The translations under genes were made by a program, and so were the position numbers. The notes beneath the pieces are model-generated. The model searched no databases and was not told where the DNA came from. It saw only the letters and a program-made list of their open reading frames with translations. 64,000 bases of DNA from the NCBI GenBank assembly GCA_003508835.1, contig PUFA01000314.1, forward strand, positions 744,001 to 808,000. Reading direction: 5' to 3'. Source of the stretch: Eonycteris spelaea (lineage: Eukaryota > Chordata > Mammalia > Chiroptera > Pteropodidae). Shown here piece after piece: positions 24,421 to 36,831 of the stretch (within the stretch, counting starts at the first letter, position 1; each line of letters opens with the position of its first letter).

Positions 24421-27400
24421 ATAACCCCCCACAAACCTTTCCGTTCTTAAATAAATTCGTGTTCTTTCCTGTCAAGGACTGGCAGTCACGTTGTCCCCAG
24501 CATCTGGGGGTGGCTTCAGGGTTCCCGTCTCAGGAGACCCTTCTGGAACATTCTGGTTCCATCCATCTTGCCCATCACATTACCCTGTTCTTCACTACTC
24601 CTCTTGCCCTTATGTTCAGTGAAATTGTGTGTGTGCGCTGAAGCGTGAGAACATTTTTGTCATAAATGGGATAATTACCTCATTTACATGTATTGCTGCG
24701 ATAGCCATATTTGTTATTTTTTCTATACTTTCTTTTATGTTTTAATTTTTACTTTTTAAAAAAAATCGCTACTTTTTTTTTGTTGATAGAGTCGTGATAG
24801 TGGGAATAAAAAGGAAGTTCTGATAGTATTTTCAATAGAAAAAGGCGCTATCGTATTCTTCCAATACTCAAAAGGAGCTAGACCATTATTCAAAAGATTG
24901 TAAGAAAACTTCACAAACTATTTGAAAAGCAGGCTAATTTGCATTTACCTTTTGTCCTTGATGTTCTTTGTTTTAAATGCAGATTTCAACAATGGCGAAC
25001 CTTTTCTGGATAGGAAGTAACCATTTTGGCTTTTGTACTTGGTAATTACAGAGATTTCAGGAAGAAATCATTTTAAGAAATATTTCTGAGTTCTTAAGAA
25101 AATCCATGTTTAAGAGGAAAAAAATTCTCTAGTGTTTTCATGTTGTTTATCACTAGGCCAAGCTGGGCATAACTGACTTTTCAAGGGGAGAGTGTGACTT
25201 TCTGCCCTGAGACCTGATGTGAAGTGTGACATGTCAGAACTTCTGACAAAAATGCATTGTCTGGGGCAGAACTTCAAACTGTTCCCTTCTGATGGCTCAA
25301 GAATTACTTTTGCTTAGCAGACCTGAATTGCTCGACGCTCCCCTGGTTCTGCTTATGATCTTCTCTTAGACTAAAATACGCTAAACATAAAATTCACTTA
25401 GCATAACATTATGCTTTGTTGAATTCGTTTCATTTCTATTTTTTTGCTAGAAAAGAAATGAACCTTAAGGATTATACTTTTTAAATAGAGACTCGCACTT
25501 AAATGCAGACGTATTTTTAGTGAATTTCATCTTAATAGCTAAAGGGAAATTTAAATTTCGGATGCTCTTCTGTATGGGTGAAGGGCAGACACAAGAATCA
25601 TGACATCGAGGGGTATTGACCTTTGGTTGTTTTTGAAGTTTTGTTTTGTTTTTATTTCTCGGTTGTTTTTGAAGTTTCGAGGGCATGGACTAAACTCGTA
25701 ACCCCAGACCCAAACCACACTCAAGACATACACGCACACGCACATATGCACACGCACGAAAGAAACCGAAAACGATCCTGGTGCGTGTCCTCACCACCGA
25801 AGCCAGCACACTACACATCAGCTCATATTTCCCGCGGGAGTGACCCACTTATGGCCAAGCATGTTTTTTCCTTTCTCTGGAAAATGAATGAAAGCATATT
25901 AAATAGGATCCCCCTTTTGCAGGTGTGTGTTTGAACTGTCATTCTATTGGGAGGTAAAGAAGGTCATTATGCAAAAGTCAGACTCACGACTTATTTTGAA
26001 ACACCTTGTATGTCCAGAGTAAAGGTTGACTGTGAACCTCGGGGAAGATTATCATGCAAATGGCCCGTAATAAAATCACAGATTCCCGTGGAAGTCAGGT
26101 CGCTTGATAATTCATAGTGCTGGAATGTTATTTTTCACAGCCAGAAGCCACAGGGTCAATGTTACTTTCCTTTGCACAGGGGATCAGAAGAAACTTCTTT
26201 TTTCAGTATGATTAAAAAATACCGTCTCTTACAAACGAAAACCAACAATAACAGGATCATTTACTAGTAGGGACAAATGTTCTCATATCTACTGATCCAA
26301 AAGTAAAATTTATTGTTGAATATCCATGGCTTTTCCTTGACCTTCTAGAAAGAGCCGTACAACCCAACGTTCACGTGCTTTTTTTTCAAATGCATGTAAA
26401 ACAAGGAGTTTCATATCTTTGCAAGCATCTCTTATGGAATATCATTAATAATAAAAGAAAAAACAGTTTATTATGGTTTCTATTTCACCCTGAAACTCCG
26501 AAATTGAGTATGTATAACTTAAAAGGGGCCATAAAATCATCATGTCTCAAAGGCAGCACAAATTTAGAGTTTACTGAAGGAAACTAATGTAAAATCAGAT
26601 GGACTAAATCGTGCATATGCTGTCTTTCGAGCAAATGAAAACCTTCTTTCTGTTACTCGTCACCAGCCCACTCTCTCTGTCATTTTTCTATTTTCGGAAT
26701 CATGCTGATGATTTGAATGGTATTTGCTGGTATTAAAAGTCCTTCAGAAGACGACACGACTCGGAAAAATAATATGGAAGTTAGTTTTCCAGGGAAACAT
26801 TTAGAACAAAAACGTCTACCACTTCCATATTCGGTTACTGTTTCTAAAACTTCAATTCAATGACGTGACAGCTGGGCACGACCTTTGCCTTCCGTTGACT
26901 TCAAGTTGATACCGTGTCGCATGCCAGGAGACCTCGGAATCACCGACGAGTGCTTTCCAGAAGGTGTTTTCCCCAACACAGACGACCGTCAAAAAAATAC
27001 AAGCGTGTGCGCGTCCTGATCGTTTTTCAGGCCAGTGCCTTGACGTTCCCGTAAAACTGTAACAGTCATTTTTAAAACACTAAGATGTACAAAGGATTGC
27101 TTCTGCATTTTTAAAATAAGACTAAATATTCCTTCTGGAATCATCTAAAACCCTAGAAAGAGTTTTCTGATTTTATCCTGGCTCACTTTTCTGCTTTTAG
27201 TGTGTGGAATGAAATGTTTAATAACATTAATTTAGTGACGCAAAATACTACTGTTAATTAATTTCGTGCCGCAGAACACTACTGCTGACGTTTACGGGGC
27301 ATGGTCTTTGATTATCACACGCTGGTCTACAAAAAAGCTGCCCGCAATTTGGCGTCGAGGCAGGCGGGTGAGTGAAGAAAGCGATTTTATCAGATACCAA

Positions 27401-28199
27401 TTCTGTTAACGGAAAGGAAGTACCTGAAATCTTTCCATGTTTGACTTTTCGCCACGGTCAAGTCTCAGGACTTGCCTCCTCGCCTTTTCTGCATGGGACT
27501 CCGCAGCTGGTGCTGATGCCAATTACACACCACGAACGCGGAGTTTCACGTTGCTCACGGCCACAGAGGCATTTTTGGCATCGACGGGTGGCCGCTGGAG
27601 GGGGCCACTCGCATGCTCCCGTGCCGGGAGTCCCCACGTCCCCTCGCTGAGAGCTGTCACCGCAGGCCCACTGCAGCCCCGAGACCTCTGCGCCGCCCAC
27701 CTGCTCACGTGCTTGCCCTGCACCATCGCACACCTGTGAGTGGCACGGTGCTTCCAACAGGAACTTTGCCACGCATTCTCTCTCCTTCCTGCTCATTCTT
27801 TATTGTTACCATTGTGTCGGAAAGGGGTCACACGGCTTAGGGACGGGGCTCAGGCGACTCCACCAGCTGCAGAGCACGCCGGGGGTCCCTCGGCCTCCCT
27901 CACGGGAGGACGTTTGTGGCAGAAAGTTGCTGGGGACATAAGCCACTTACGGGGAGCTGAGAAGTTGGACTCAACAGATGGACGGTTTCATGTCAATGTC
28001 CCTATCGCCTCTGGGTTGATAAGTGACACGCTTCGACTGCACTTATGTGTGAGACGGTGCTAGGATTTTACGTCGGCAGCGTTCTGACATTTTAATGTTT
28101 TTGTAGAACAAGTTATAGACAAAGACATACCCAGGGGTTATCTGATTATTAACACTGGACCCGGTGTCGTTCAGAGAGTCCCTTCCTTAGCCCCTGCTT
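24421..28199. other. AT-rich non-coding stretch
   Basis: This is one of the most AT-rich parts of the window, especially 24.65-26.7 kb. It holds T/A-rich patches (about 24,715-24,785), a GTTTT-like region repeated twice near 25,623-25,680, and a CA/CG-rich patch near 25,727-25,758. No gene was recognised. Parts may be eroded LINE or conserved non-coding sequence, which cannot be decided without alignment. The 27.3-28.05 kb part is GC-richer with short open frames only. Confidence 0.45.
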
Positions 28200-28420
28200 G
28201 TTTTATTGTTCCGGAATTATCCGGGGGACAGGCTGCTTCTCGAATCAAATTTGGTACTTTTTATTTTCATCAGTATTGTTCCTTGGTGTTATAATGTTTC
28301 ATCTCGATTTTGCTTCCTCTGATATTGACGTCACCATGCCCGCTCTTCATGGGTTTGCCTGATGCTTTAACTTTTCGTCACCTTTAGGTTGACACTTGTC
28401 TGCTACTGTAGCACACTCGT
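28200..28420 (-). mobile_element. LINE-1 ORF2 5'-part fragment (endonuclease end), minus orientation
   Basis: Read on the plus strand, 28,300-28,405 follows the antisense wording of the 5' part of L1 ORF2: a 'TCTGATATTGACGTCACCATG' region, a '...GCTCTTCATGGGTTTGCCTGATGCTTT' analogue, and 'TTCGTCACCTTTAGGTTGAC'. The consensus has 'CTGATATTA...GCCACTCCTGC', 'CATTTGCATG' and 'CACTTTCAACCTA' in those places. In a single minus-strand L1 this part should lie to the right of the 3' ORF2 part. Here it lies to the left of it, so either two insertions or a rearrangement is present. Confidence 0.5.
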
Positions 28421-28499
28421 TGGCACTGAGACCAGACCATCAAAGGGCCTCGATTTTATTTTTCATCTTCATCATCGTCTTGACCGAAGTCGTTCCTTT

Positions 28500-29860
28500 G
28501 TTCTGTAGAATAAATCTGAGCATTGGCCTCTCTATTTCCATATGAAATGTTGGAAAGTTACTGGGATTGCACTGAATCTATGTATCATTTGGGAGAAACA
28601 TCACATTATAACAGGGTGAGTATTTTAATCTCTCTCAACTTATTTCAGTCTTCAACAATTAATCCTTAAAACATTTTACAGTCTTTACTGTATATCCCAC
28701 CATCTTCCATTAAATCTGATCTTGATACTTAAAATTTTTGATGCTGTTGTGAGTAGTAATTTTTTTTTTTTGAATACTGTTTTTCAACCATTTCCAACAG
28801 CTCATGGCTACTCTTTAGGCAAGCAATTGATGTTTTATATTTTTATACTGATCTTGTATCCTGCGACCTTAATAAATTTACTTAACATTTTGGAATATAT
28901 CTATGATTTTAGGCACATAATATGTATGAGAGTAATAACAGTTCATAGAAGTTTCTTTCTTTCATACATTTGGCCTTATAATTTTTTTTTGACCTTCGTC
29001 ACTGGCTAGTATCTTGAAAAAATGTTGGGTGAGAGCAAACGCGCTGTCTTCTTTCCTAAATTAAGAATAAAATGCTCAATATTTCAACATTATATAAAGG
29101 TAGCTTTTTCAGAGACCTTCTTTATCGGATTGATCGAGTCATCTGTTGTTCCTAGTTTTCTAGGAGTTTATATCAAACGAGTGTTCACTTCTTTAAATTG
29201 CCTTTTGCGCACTTACAGTTTCCTCCTTAATTTTTTAATGCGGTAAATGACACTGATTTTCAAATGCCATCCCAACCTTACGTTCTGAGGATAAGCCCAG
29301 TCTGTCACAGCACATTCCTTTAAATCTAACCACGAAATTCCATTTGCTGTCATTTCATTAGGATGTTTTTGTCTTCATTCATGAGAGATATTAGCCTATA
29401 ATTCTTGTGTGTGTGAATTCCTTGTCAGTTTTGGTATCAGGCTTTAGTCAGTCTCCTAAAGCGAGCTGGGAATGAGTCTCTCCCTGTTTCTGAAACAATG
29501 TGTGTATGACTGGTATTGTTTTTCTTAGATTTTCGTTCACTAGCGATAAAGTGAACTGCTGACCTTCTGAAGTGAAGTCTGGGCTGGGGTTTATTTTATT
29601 AAGACTAAAAAAAATTAATTCAATTCATTTTCAGGTTGCATAATATTCAGAGTTCCTCCCCCTCCTTCCCCTCCCCCCGCTTAATTTTAGTCAGTTGTGT
29701 TTTTTTCTAGGATTTTGTCCATTTCCTCTACGTGAAAATCTTTTTAGCAGACCGTATCTTAAAAAGCAATAGTCCTTCAACACCCACAGAATCTCTAGTG
29801 ACGTCTTCCATGTATTTTTGGTATCTGTTTTACTTGTGTGTGAGTGTGTATGTATGTGTG
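28500..29860 (-). mobile_element. LINE-1 ORF2 fragment (reverse transcriptase region), minus orientation
   Basis: The plus strand reads as the reverse complement of L1 ORF2 over about 1.3 kb, with landmarks in consensus order. These are 'GGGATTGCACTGAATCTATG' (28,563), 'GATCTTGTATCCTGCGACCTT' (28,850), the 'CACTGGCTAGTATCTTGAAAAAATGTTGGGTGAGAG' section (28,999-29,034), 'GTTTTGGTATCAGG' (29,430), and 'AGGATTTTGTCCATTTCCTCTACG' near 29,710, shown here only as positions and key words. The reading frame is destroyed by stops and indels, so it is a dead copy. Newly formed CpGs inside it suggest long residence in a GC-biased region. Confidence 0.9.
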
Positions 29861-29880
29861 TGTGTGTGTTTATGTGTGTG
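29834..29880. repeat. Imperfect (GT)n microsatellite
   Basis: Alternating GT is interrupted by GTAT and TTTAT. It lies at the right-hand edge of the L1 fragment. Confidence 0.85.
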
Positions 29881-30565
29881 TTTTAATTTCCAAATATATG
29901 TACTTTTTTAATGTATCGTGTTACTCACTTTGAATGAATTGCATCTATGAAATAGGTTGTGAACAATCAGCTCTCTCCCTTTAAATATTTCTTCTCTAAT
30001 CGTGTCTGTTCTTTCTTCCACCTTTATGCACATCAGACTTCCTTATTTAAGACCCCTATGCGCTGGCTTCTAACTGTTGACACACAACACTCCAAACGCA
30101 TCTCCCACGAGTGGCAGACACCCTCCTTGCTACCGCCCGATCCCACGCAGACTGGGCTGTGAGCTGCGCACTGCGGGGCCGGCCGGAAGGCCGAGCACGC
30201 TCCCTCTGCCCTTCCCGGGCCCCAGCTTCCGAAAGCAGACGTGGGCACCATGGCTTCTGTCCCACCAGGCATGAGCTCGTGCTGGGCTCCCTTATCCTGA
30301 GCGTCCTCTCCTGGACTCTGATTACACTGATGTTCCCGAGACCGCTCTCAACGTCTCTCTACGTTACCACGAACTGTTTCGGTGCGAGGGGAAGCCAAGT
30401 GGGCCTGACTGAATCAAAGCGTTAAAACCAATGAGCAGAGAGGTCGCTGCAGACGGGGTCCCCTCGGGGAACTGGTGAGATCTGTGTCTGCCCCCTCCCC
30501 GTTCCTGCTGCTCCCCCTCCGAAGTTAAAGAAAAACGTGCGCCCCCCGTGGAGCCACGGTCCGTG
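29881..30565. other. Non-coding stretch, no gene recognised
   Basis: The composition changes from AT-rich to GC-rich at about 30.1 kb. The short open frames on both strands have no domain. Confidence 0.5.
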
Positions 30566-30672
30566 GTCTGCGGCCACGCCACCCTGAACGAGCCCGATGT
30601 CTGAGCTCGGAAGCAAAGCAGGGCCGGGCCTGCATGGGAGACCAGCTAGGAAGACCAGGTGCTATAGGCGTA
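30566..30672 (+). pseudogene. 5S rRNA retropseudogene
   Basis: The 121-nt vertebrate 5S rRNA is recognisable from end to end. The 5' end 'GTCTGCGGCCACGCCACCCT' matches the usual GTCTACGGCCATACCACCCT, followed by 'GAACGAGCCCGATG', 'AGCTCGGAAGCAAAGCAGGG', 'TGGGAGACCAGCTAGGAAGA', and the 3' end 'CCAGGTGCTATAGGCG'. An internal deletion of about 11 bases removes the GGTTAGTACTTG section, and a deletion of about 3 bases lies near the first GATCTCG. Both damage helices of the mature rRNA and the internal promoter region (A box, intermediate element, C box). An A-rich stretch (about 30,672-30,702) follows directly, consistent with L1-mediated retroposition. It should be non-functional. Confidence 0.93.
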
Positions 30673-33600
30673 AATCATAATAAATAAGAAAAATACACAG
30701 AATCCCAGGATCTAGCTCAGACTCTGCACCGGGTGTCCGGGCGCTGGGTCCTGGGAACGCGCCTCTGCAGGCCGCCCTGTGGGCGGTCCTGATGTGGTGC
30801 TTGCGAACTTTCCGGGCTGGCCTCTTCTGTTCCTTTGTGTAATTTAAAAATTATCCATCTGGTCATGTTCAATCCTCTACGTTCTGACATATGATTTGTC
30901 TTCCAACAGAGACAGGGAAAATGGGACATGAAAATTCTTGGCTATTTCTTCTTTGACGACTAAAAGCCGTCTATTCATCCTAGTGTGTCGGACCAAATCT
31001 TCTGCTGAAGATTTTACACTTAAGAGTTTTTTTTTCTCTTCCCAGCAGATCTGAAAAGGCAGACCATCTCCTTTTAATTGGAGCGATTCTGCATGCACGG
31101 CCTTCAAGAAAAAATAATGCTATAAAGATATTACCGTAAAGACTTAGACATGAACAATTCCAATTTCTAATTTCCAGTAAGATTGACTTCGTGGAAATCG
31201 TGGGCTCATTCAATATTAAATATGAACATGAATTATGCGTCTTTCATTTAAAAAAGTGTACAAAAGTGAAGAGTTTGGTCTTATTCCAGGCTATTTGCTT
31301 GGTACTATCGGGCCAACTTGAGCTATGAAGGGAGCAATCAAGAACTATTCTCTTAGCTAAAGACTAAAAGGTGCATGCATATTTTTTTACAGAGTGTTCT
31401 GCCAACAACAAAAAAAAATATCTGAGACTTCCCTAAAATGCTGCACGATTTGGAGCGGGATCATTCCTGGCCGCTGTGCGAGGATTTTGGTGTTTTTTCT
31501 CAGGTTTCCTGGGAGTCTCCAGTGAATTGGACTGCATTTTATTCCTCTGTTCCCAGGGCTGAAGCCTGATTTGATTGACAAGTGTTTGCAAAGAGGCTGC
31601 CATGTGCCCAAGAATTTGGGATACGGACCAAGAAACAACGGTCTCTTTCCACCAGGAGCCCCGTCGATGCATGCAACAGCTATGGGACAGGGTGCCGGGT
31701 GACGAAGGCCACCCAGGACCCTTGCGTTCCAAATCAGTTACAGCGTCTGGGCACACGCACGCGACGAGAGCCGTGTGCAAAGCGACGCCCCCCGGTGGAC
31801 AAAGCTGTGGCTGACTCGCTTCCCGAAGATTCCAGCCCGCACCCCCGGGGCAGTGCCCTCCTGGGTCTCGCCACTTATGTTGCTTTCAGATTTACAAGCA
31901 AACGTCAGGAAAAGCAACAAGGAGGCAAAAGGAAAATAGAAAACAGGTAAAACGCTGCAAAACAAAATAATAAAAATCGAGCCGAGATGCATAAACGTAC
32001 GCCTGAAAGTTGATGTAGATGCAGAAAAGGCAGAGCGTCCTGTCTCGACGGGTGAGCGTCTGGGGCCTTCAGAAGCTTCCTGGGACTTCGGCAGGTCCGA
32101 CTTTCCTACGGGTCACTGGAAATGGTGGCGTGTCTGGCAAAGCACGGCAGCCGGGCAGTTGGTCTAACCTCCTCTGTGCCCGAGGCTTTTCATGTCTGCT
32201 TACCGCCGTCTCCCTTTGGGCTGTCATATGTACGCGACGTCCCTGCCCCCACATGAGGTGACCGAAGGCAGAGATGCCGCCTCACCCACCATCTCTCTGC
32301 TTTGCCTCCGAGCTTCTCGTTAGTCTGACGAAGGCTGCCAACTCCGTCCGGCCGCCCCTTCCCCTGACCCCCCGTTCCCACGGGCCACACACCCTTCTCA
32401 GCTCAGCCCCTGTCCACGCCGAGGGCCGACGCCGGCCAGACCTGCCCTCGGCCCCCTCACGCCATCCCTGTCGCCAGGGAGGCAGCCACTTGTCTTCTGT
32501 CCCTAGGCCAGCCTCGGCTCCAGACGGCCTGTCCCGTTCGCCGGGAGGCTGTGTCCCCCAGCTCCGCGCTCACGCGGTGCTGGGAACCTTCTCGACCCAG
32601 CATGCACTGCACATGGTACCACGAGTCACAGGGTCGTCTCCAAGCTGACTGCAGGCTCCACACACGTGGACGTGACTTTCTCTACACGAGAACCCTCGAG
32701 CAGCCTCTGGGCTGCATGAGGTGTTCGGGGTGTTTTTCTAATTGAATTTTAATATTCACAATATCCATTTAAATAAGCCATTTTTTTTTTGGAATAAGAG
32801 TTTATAATATCAATTGAAGGGAACTGAAGCGGATTTTCAGACTTGAATTTAAATGTCCTGTAGAGAGGCGCAAATCCAACTTACTAATTCTCGTATAGAA
32901 GGGGACCAATAATTCTCATGGAGAATCCACCTCGGTGGTTCACTGAACTCACAAGGCAAGATCAGCAACAAGAAGTGAAAACGTGCCTTCAACACGGGTG
33001 GCCGGTACGTTACCAAGAATTTCAGAAAATGCCTCCAGTCATCTGAGATGACGGTGAAACCCTAAAATTATGCCAGACTGGCATGAGGCACTCTCAACTG
33101 CTCTGTGCGACACACGCACACAGAAATAATTTTAAAAAAGTTCATTTGACAGAAATAAAGATACAAAATTGGATGCACCACACTGTTTTGGCCTGTCCCT
33201 GCCGCCCATCACTGATTGTCACGACACATGTTAGTGTGTCTCGGTCCTAGATACACGTGAGAACCTGGTGAGAAACTTCCCGGGGGCGGGGGGTGGGCCC
33301 CAGACCAGTCAAACGCAGACCCCGGGGGGACGTGACTCATGGCTCGGGGCCGGTAAACCTCTCGGGCGGGTCCGCTGTGCAGCCCGGAGGCCAAGCGTGG
33401 GGCGCGCCAGCACCCCGCAAACTGCCCTGGGCAGCGGGGGAGAAGCTGGTTCCAGTGCTGGGCTGAGATTCTGTCTGTTACCAGCCCCTGGGTGACAGGT
33501 GGAACACGGTCTGGGCCCCAGGGGACAGGCGACCCTACGAGGGGGAGAGGCGTCCCCACGCTGGGAACATGGGGTGTCTGCAGTAAAAGGCGCCTCACGA

Positions 33601-35171
33601 AAGGTGTCCCATCGGCCTCCGCGGAGAGGGACGTGCATTGCAAAGCCCCGCCGGGAACGGCACGATGGCGTGGGTGTGGGGCGCCGGCCGGCGAGGCCGC
33701 CCCCGAGTGTCACCTCCCGGCACGGACCAGCGGCGTGATGCTGACGGACGGCGTGTGGCAAGGGTGACGGGCGTCCCGTCCGTGACCAGCCGACACGCAC
33801 GGTGACCTCCGTCTCGCTAGCAGACGCTCTGGAGACCCGACCCGCGCCCCTCAAACGACGCGAGGTAGGAGAGGGGTGCTGGTTGAAGAGCCAGGGGAAG
33901 CCGTGGCAATTCTTTCCCAGCAAGAGAAAACCAGCGCACGGGGTCCTACCGGCCGGGTGTGGGAGACACTTCAGCACGCACGTGACGGATGAGACAAGCT
34001 CAGGCCGTCTGCTCCGAGCCTGAACACATGTGACAGACGGGAGAGAGTCTTCAAGCCGCTCCTCCAAGAACACAAAGAAGTGACCGAACGGTTATTCTGT
34101 ATAAAAACTACATGATAGCAGCTTTGAAAAACACTGCGAGAGGCATCAACGTGGACAAAGAGCCATAAAACATGCCTGACGATGCTGGAATTCTCCGCTG
34201 CTGCTAACGACCCACGTGCACGTCCGGGAGCTCAGCGCCCAGCCGACCGCACACGACGTGCGCTCCGCTGGGGTCCGAGCCCGCGCAGGGCGCTGCGGCA
34301 CGGTCCGCGGTGTGTGCCACCAAACACTCCCGTTGTCAAGCCTCTCTCAAACTCTGCACCTTAAACGTCCTGACGTCCAGCACCGTCATCTCCCTTGGAA
34401 TGCACGATAAGAACCTGAAACCCCTTTTCCGAGACGTCTGTCAAACCCAGCAGTTGGCTCTCGAATGGGAGATGCTTTGAAAATGTTAGGGCCAAAGCGA
34501 GAGGTCACCCACGCACGCATCCCGGTAACAAACAGCCGCTGAGTCTCGGCGACGTTACAGCACACAGACCAGGCCATATTGTTCACGTATGTGACTTGTG
34601 TCCTGGGTTGGGGGTCGTGCCCCAGAGTGTGTAAGCTTACGCGTGCCCATTTCCACGCCAGAGCAGACTGCGTGTGCCCGAGCCCCGACGCACGTCACCG
34701 CCAGGGTGTGTGCAAACCCCGGGCTCTGTGCGCCTCCTGCGGGGCTGCTCTGGCCGGGTGGCCACCGGTCGCCTGCTCTTCCTGCCTCTTTGGTTTCACG
34801 AGGCCACTTGTCCTCCTGCCGTGAGGCCAGCTGTGGGCTCCCCACAGCCACAGGAAAAACAGACCGGGGGGCGCGTCTCTGTGAAGACACATTCCATGTC
34901 GTTTTAAGGAAAAATAAATGTCTCTGCAATTGCAGAATGGTGCCTAGGACGTTGCCGTTCCGTGGAGTGCAGGGGAAGGAAGAGGCTTCATTTTCCTCTG
35001 GGGTGAAGTCAGTTCTTCAGCAGTATTTGACCACTGGGGTGTCATTCCATGCCGGCCGTTCCCCGGCCGGAACCCCGTCCCTGTCCCCACGCCCCTATTC
35101 CTTCTACGAAGCACAGGGTTCCCAGGCCCTCCCCGGCTTCGAGCCAGCGCTCCTGTGGGCAGGAAGGCGTA
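30673..35171. other. Non-coding stretch, no gene recognised
   Basis: The sequence is AT-rich at 30.8-31.6 and 32.7-33.2 kb and GC-rich elsewhere. Nothing on either strand shows a domain, splice-bounded coding segment or known transposon. The open frames at 33.3-34.1 kb (up to about 250 codons) sit in GC-rich DNA, overlap oppositely directed frames, and are judged spurious. Confidence 0.45.
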
Positions 35172-35248
35172 CCTGCTGTGGCCACCGTTCACCTGTGGCC
35201 ACCGTTCGCCTGTGGCCACCGTTCACCTGTGGCCACCGTTCACCTGTG
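35172..35248. repeat. 17-bp minisatellite, about 4.5 copies
   Basis: The unit CTGTGGCCACCGTTCAC is repeated head to tail with one T-to-C-class change in the middle copy. Each unit carries the palindrome TGGCCA. The array is short and nearly perfect, so it is probably recent. Confidence 0.93.
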
Positions 35249-36745
35249 CTCCGGCTCTACAAAACGCACACGGCCACAAGCCAGAGGCCACATCTGAGGT
35301 GTTAAAGTTTCCTTCGGGAAAAGGCAGGCAGGTGCGCCCGCACACGCCTCTCCCACCCCACAAGCAAAAAATGACCGCATTCCAACGTGGTTTTCCCTCG
35401 GGCTCAGAACGAAATACAGAGCACACCGTGGGACGTCTTTAACTGGAATGTTGGGATTTTACTCCAAATCCGGGCTCAGGACGGCTAAGAATATTGCATA
35501 GTGGCATGTTTACAACATCTAGCAAATGTCATGGGTACGCATCATCTACAACTTACTCGGAGATTCTGAAGTACCCATAATGACTTTGCTTCTTCCCTCA
35601 TCGATTAAATATTTACCACCTAAAACAAGATGAGGCCAGTAAAGAGGGTGGGCCACAAAGCTACGTTTTAAAAACTACTGAACTCCACTGTGTATATGTG
35701 GGAAATCTGTCTTGTCATACAGAACAAATCATACTTCTCAAAATTGTCTTTTATGTTAACATGACTTCTTCAGTCTGTCTTTACACACATTAGTTTCTGG
35801 TAAACTAAGCCTAAAAATGCAGATAATGGTTCTGCAGCTGTGTGCGGGCCCATTACTAGCACCACTCTGGAATTTTATTGCACTCTGCACTGACCTGAAC
35901 CAAGCTATTGCACGTTGGCATCGCGGCTGACAGTGTGATCATCCGCTGTTGCTAGAGCCACAACCGGCTACAAAACACGGGTCCCCGGAAGGGAGACGCG
36001 GATCACACACGGCCACGTCGCTCAGGAGAAGAACGGTCAGACGTCTCCGATGAACGTGTGACACAGAGGAACGTAGGGTTCCATGGGCGTCTTTAAGCTC
36101 CGAGAAGCGCTGCCCGAGGAGGGACGGACGTGTGCGTGCAAGAGCGAGTGGACAGAAGGAGGCAGCGAGCAGAGGGGACGACAGGCGGGCCGCACGTGCT
36201 GTCTGGTCCGTCCGCACGGCCAGGGGCGCCCGGGCTTCACAGCCCCGGCTCCCACATCGGGACCCACCGCTGCCGCCGTGAGGCATCATCTCAGGACAGT
36301 ACAAGGACCGCGCCGAGAGGCAAGGCGCACGGGGGATTCTGCTTCCGTTCCTCCCCAGCTCCCTTTTGGCCGCTCCGCTCCGCTTCAGAGTTTTACAAAC
36401 ACGGAGCCCGGTCGGTTGCCCAGCACAGAATCGACTTCGGCGACTTCTGTGAACGTGCGCAGCCAGAGGGTCAAAGACGAGGATCTGACGAAACGCGATG
36501 AATGTGCAGTGCAGACAGCCCGGCGGCCGGAGGCGGCCGGCCTGCAGGTGTGAACGTCTCTCCCCCAGGAGATGGCCGTGGCTGTGACAGCCCCACGCAC
36601 ACCGAGTCAGAATGTGACACTCGCAACGGGCGCACACTGCGGATGCCTCGGCTTCGGACCCTTCAGCCACGAAACACGCGGTGTAATTCCCAGCTTGCGG
36701 GTCGGGCCCGTTCGGAAGTCTGCTGCTCTGTTTATCATTCCCTAT
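35249..36745. other. Non-coding stretch, no gene recognised
   Basis: The sequence is AT-rich at 35.45-35.95 kb and then GC-rich. A minus-strand frame of about 243 codons (35.94-36.67 kb) is Arg/Ser/Cys-rich without a domain and is not accepted. Confidence 0.45.
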
Positions 36746-36831
36746 GTTAGCATGTCGCTGGGACCCGTTTTCTCTATGTTTAGCACGTCGCTGAGACCCG
36801 TTTTCTCACGTTTAGCACGTCGCTGAGACCC
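36746..36831. repeat. 30-32-bp minisatellite, 2.7 copies
   Basis: The unit begins GTTTAGCACGTCGCTGAGAC and ends CCGTTTTCTC. The first copy has GTTAGCATG in place of GTTTAGCACG. The copies start at about 36,746, 36,778 and 36,808. Confidence 0.9.
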
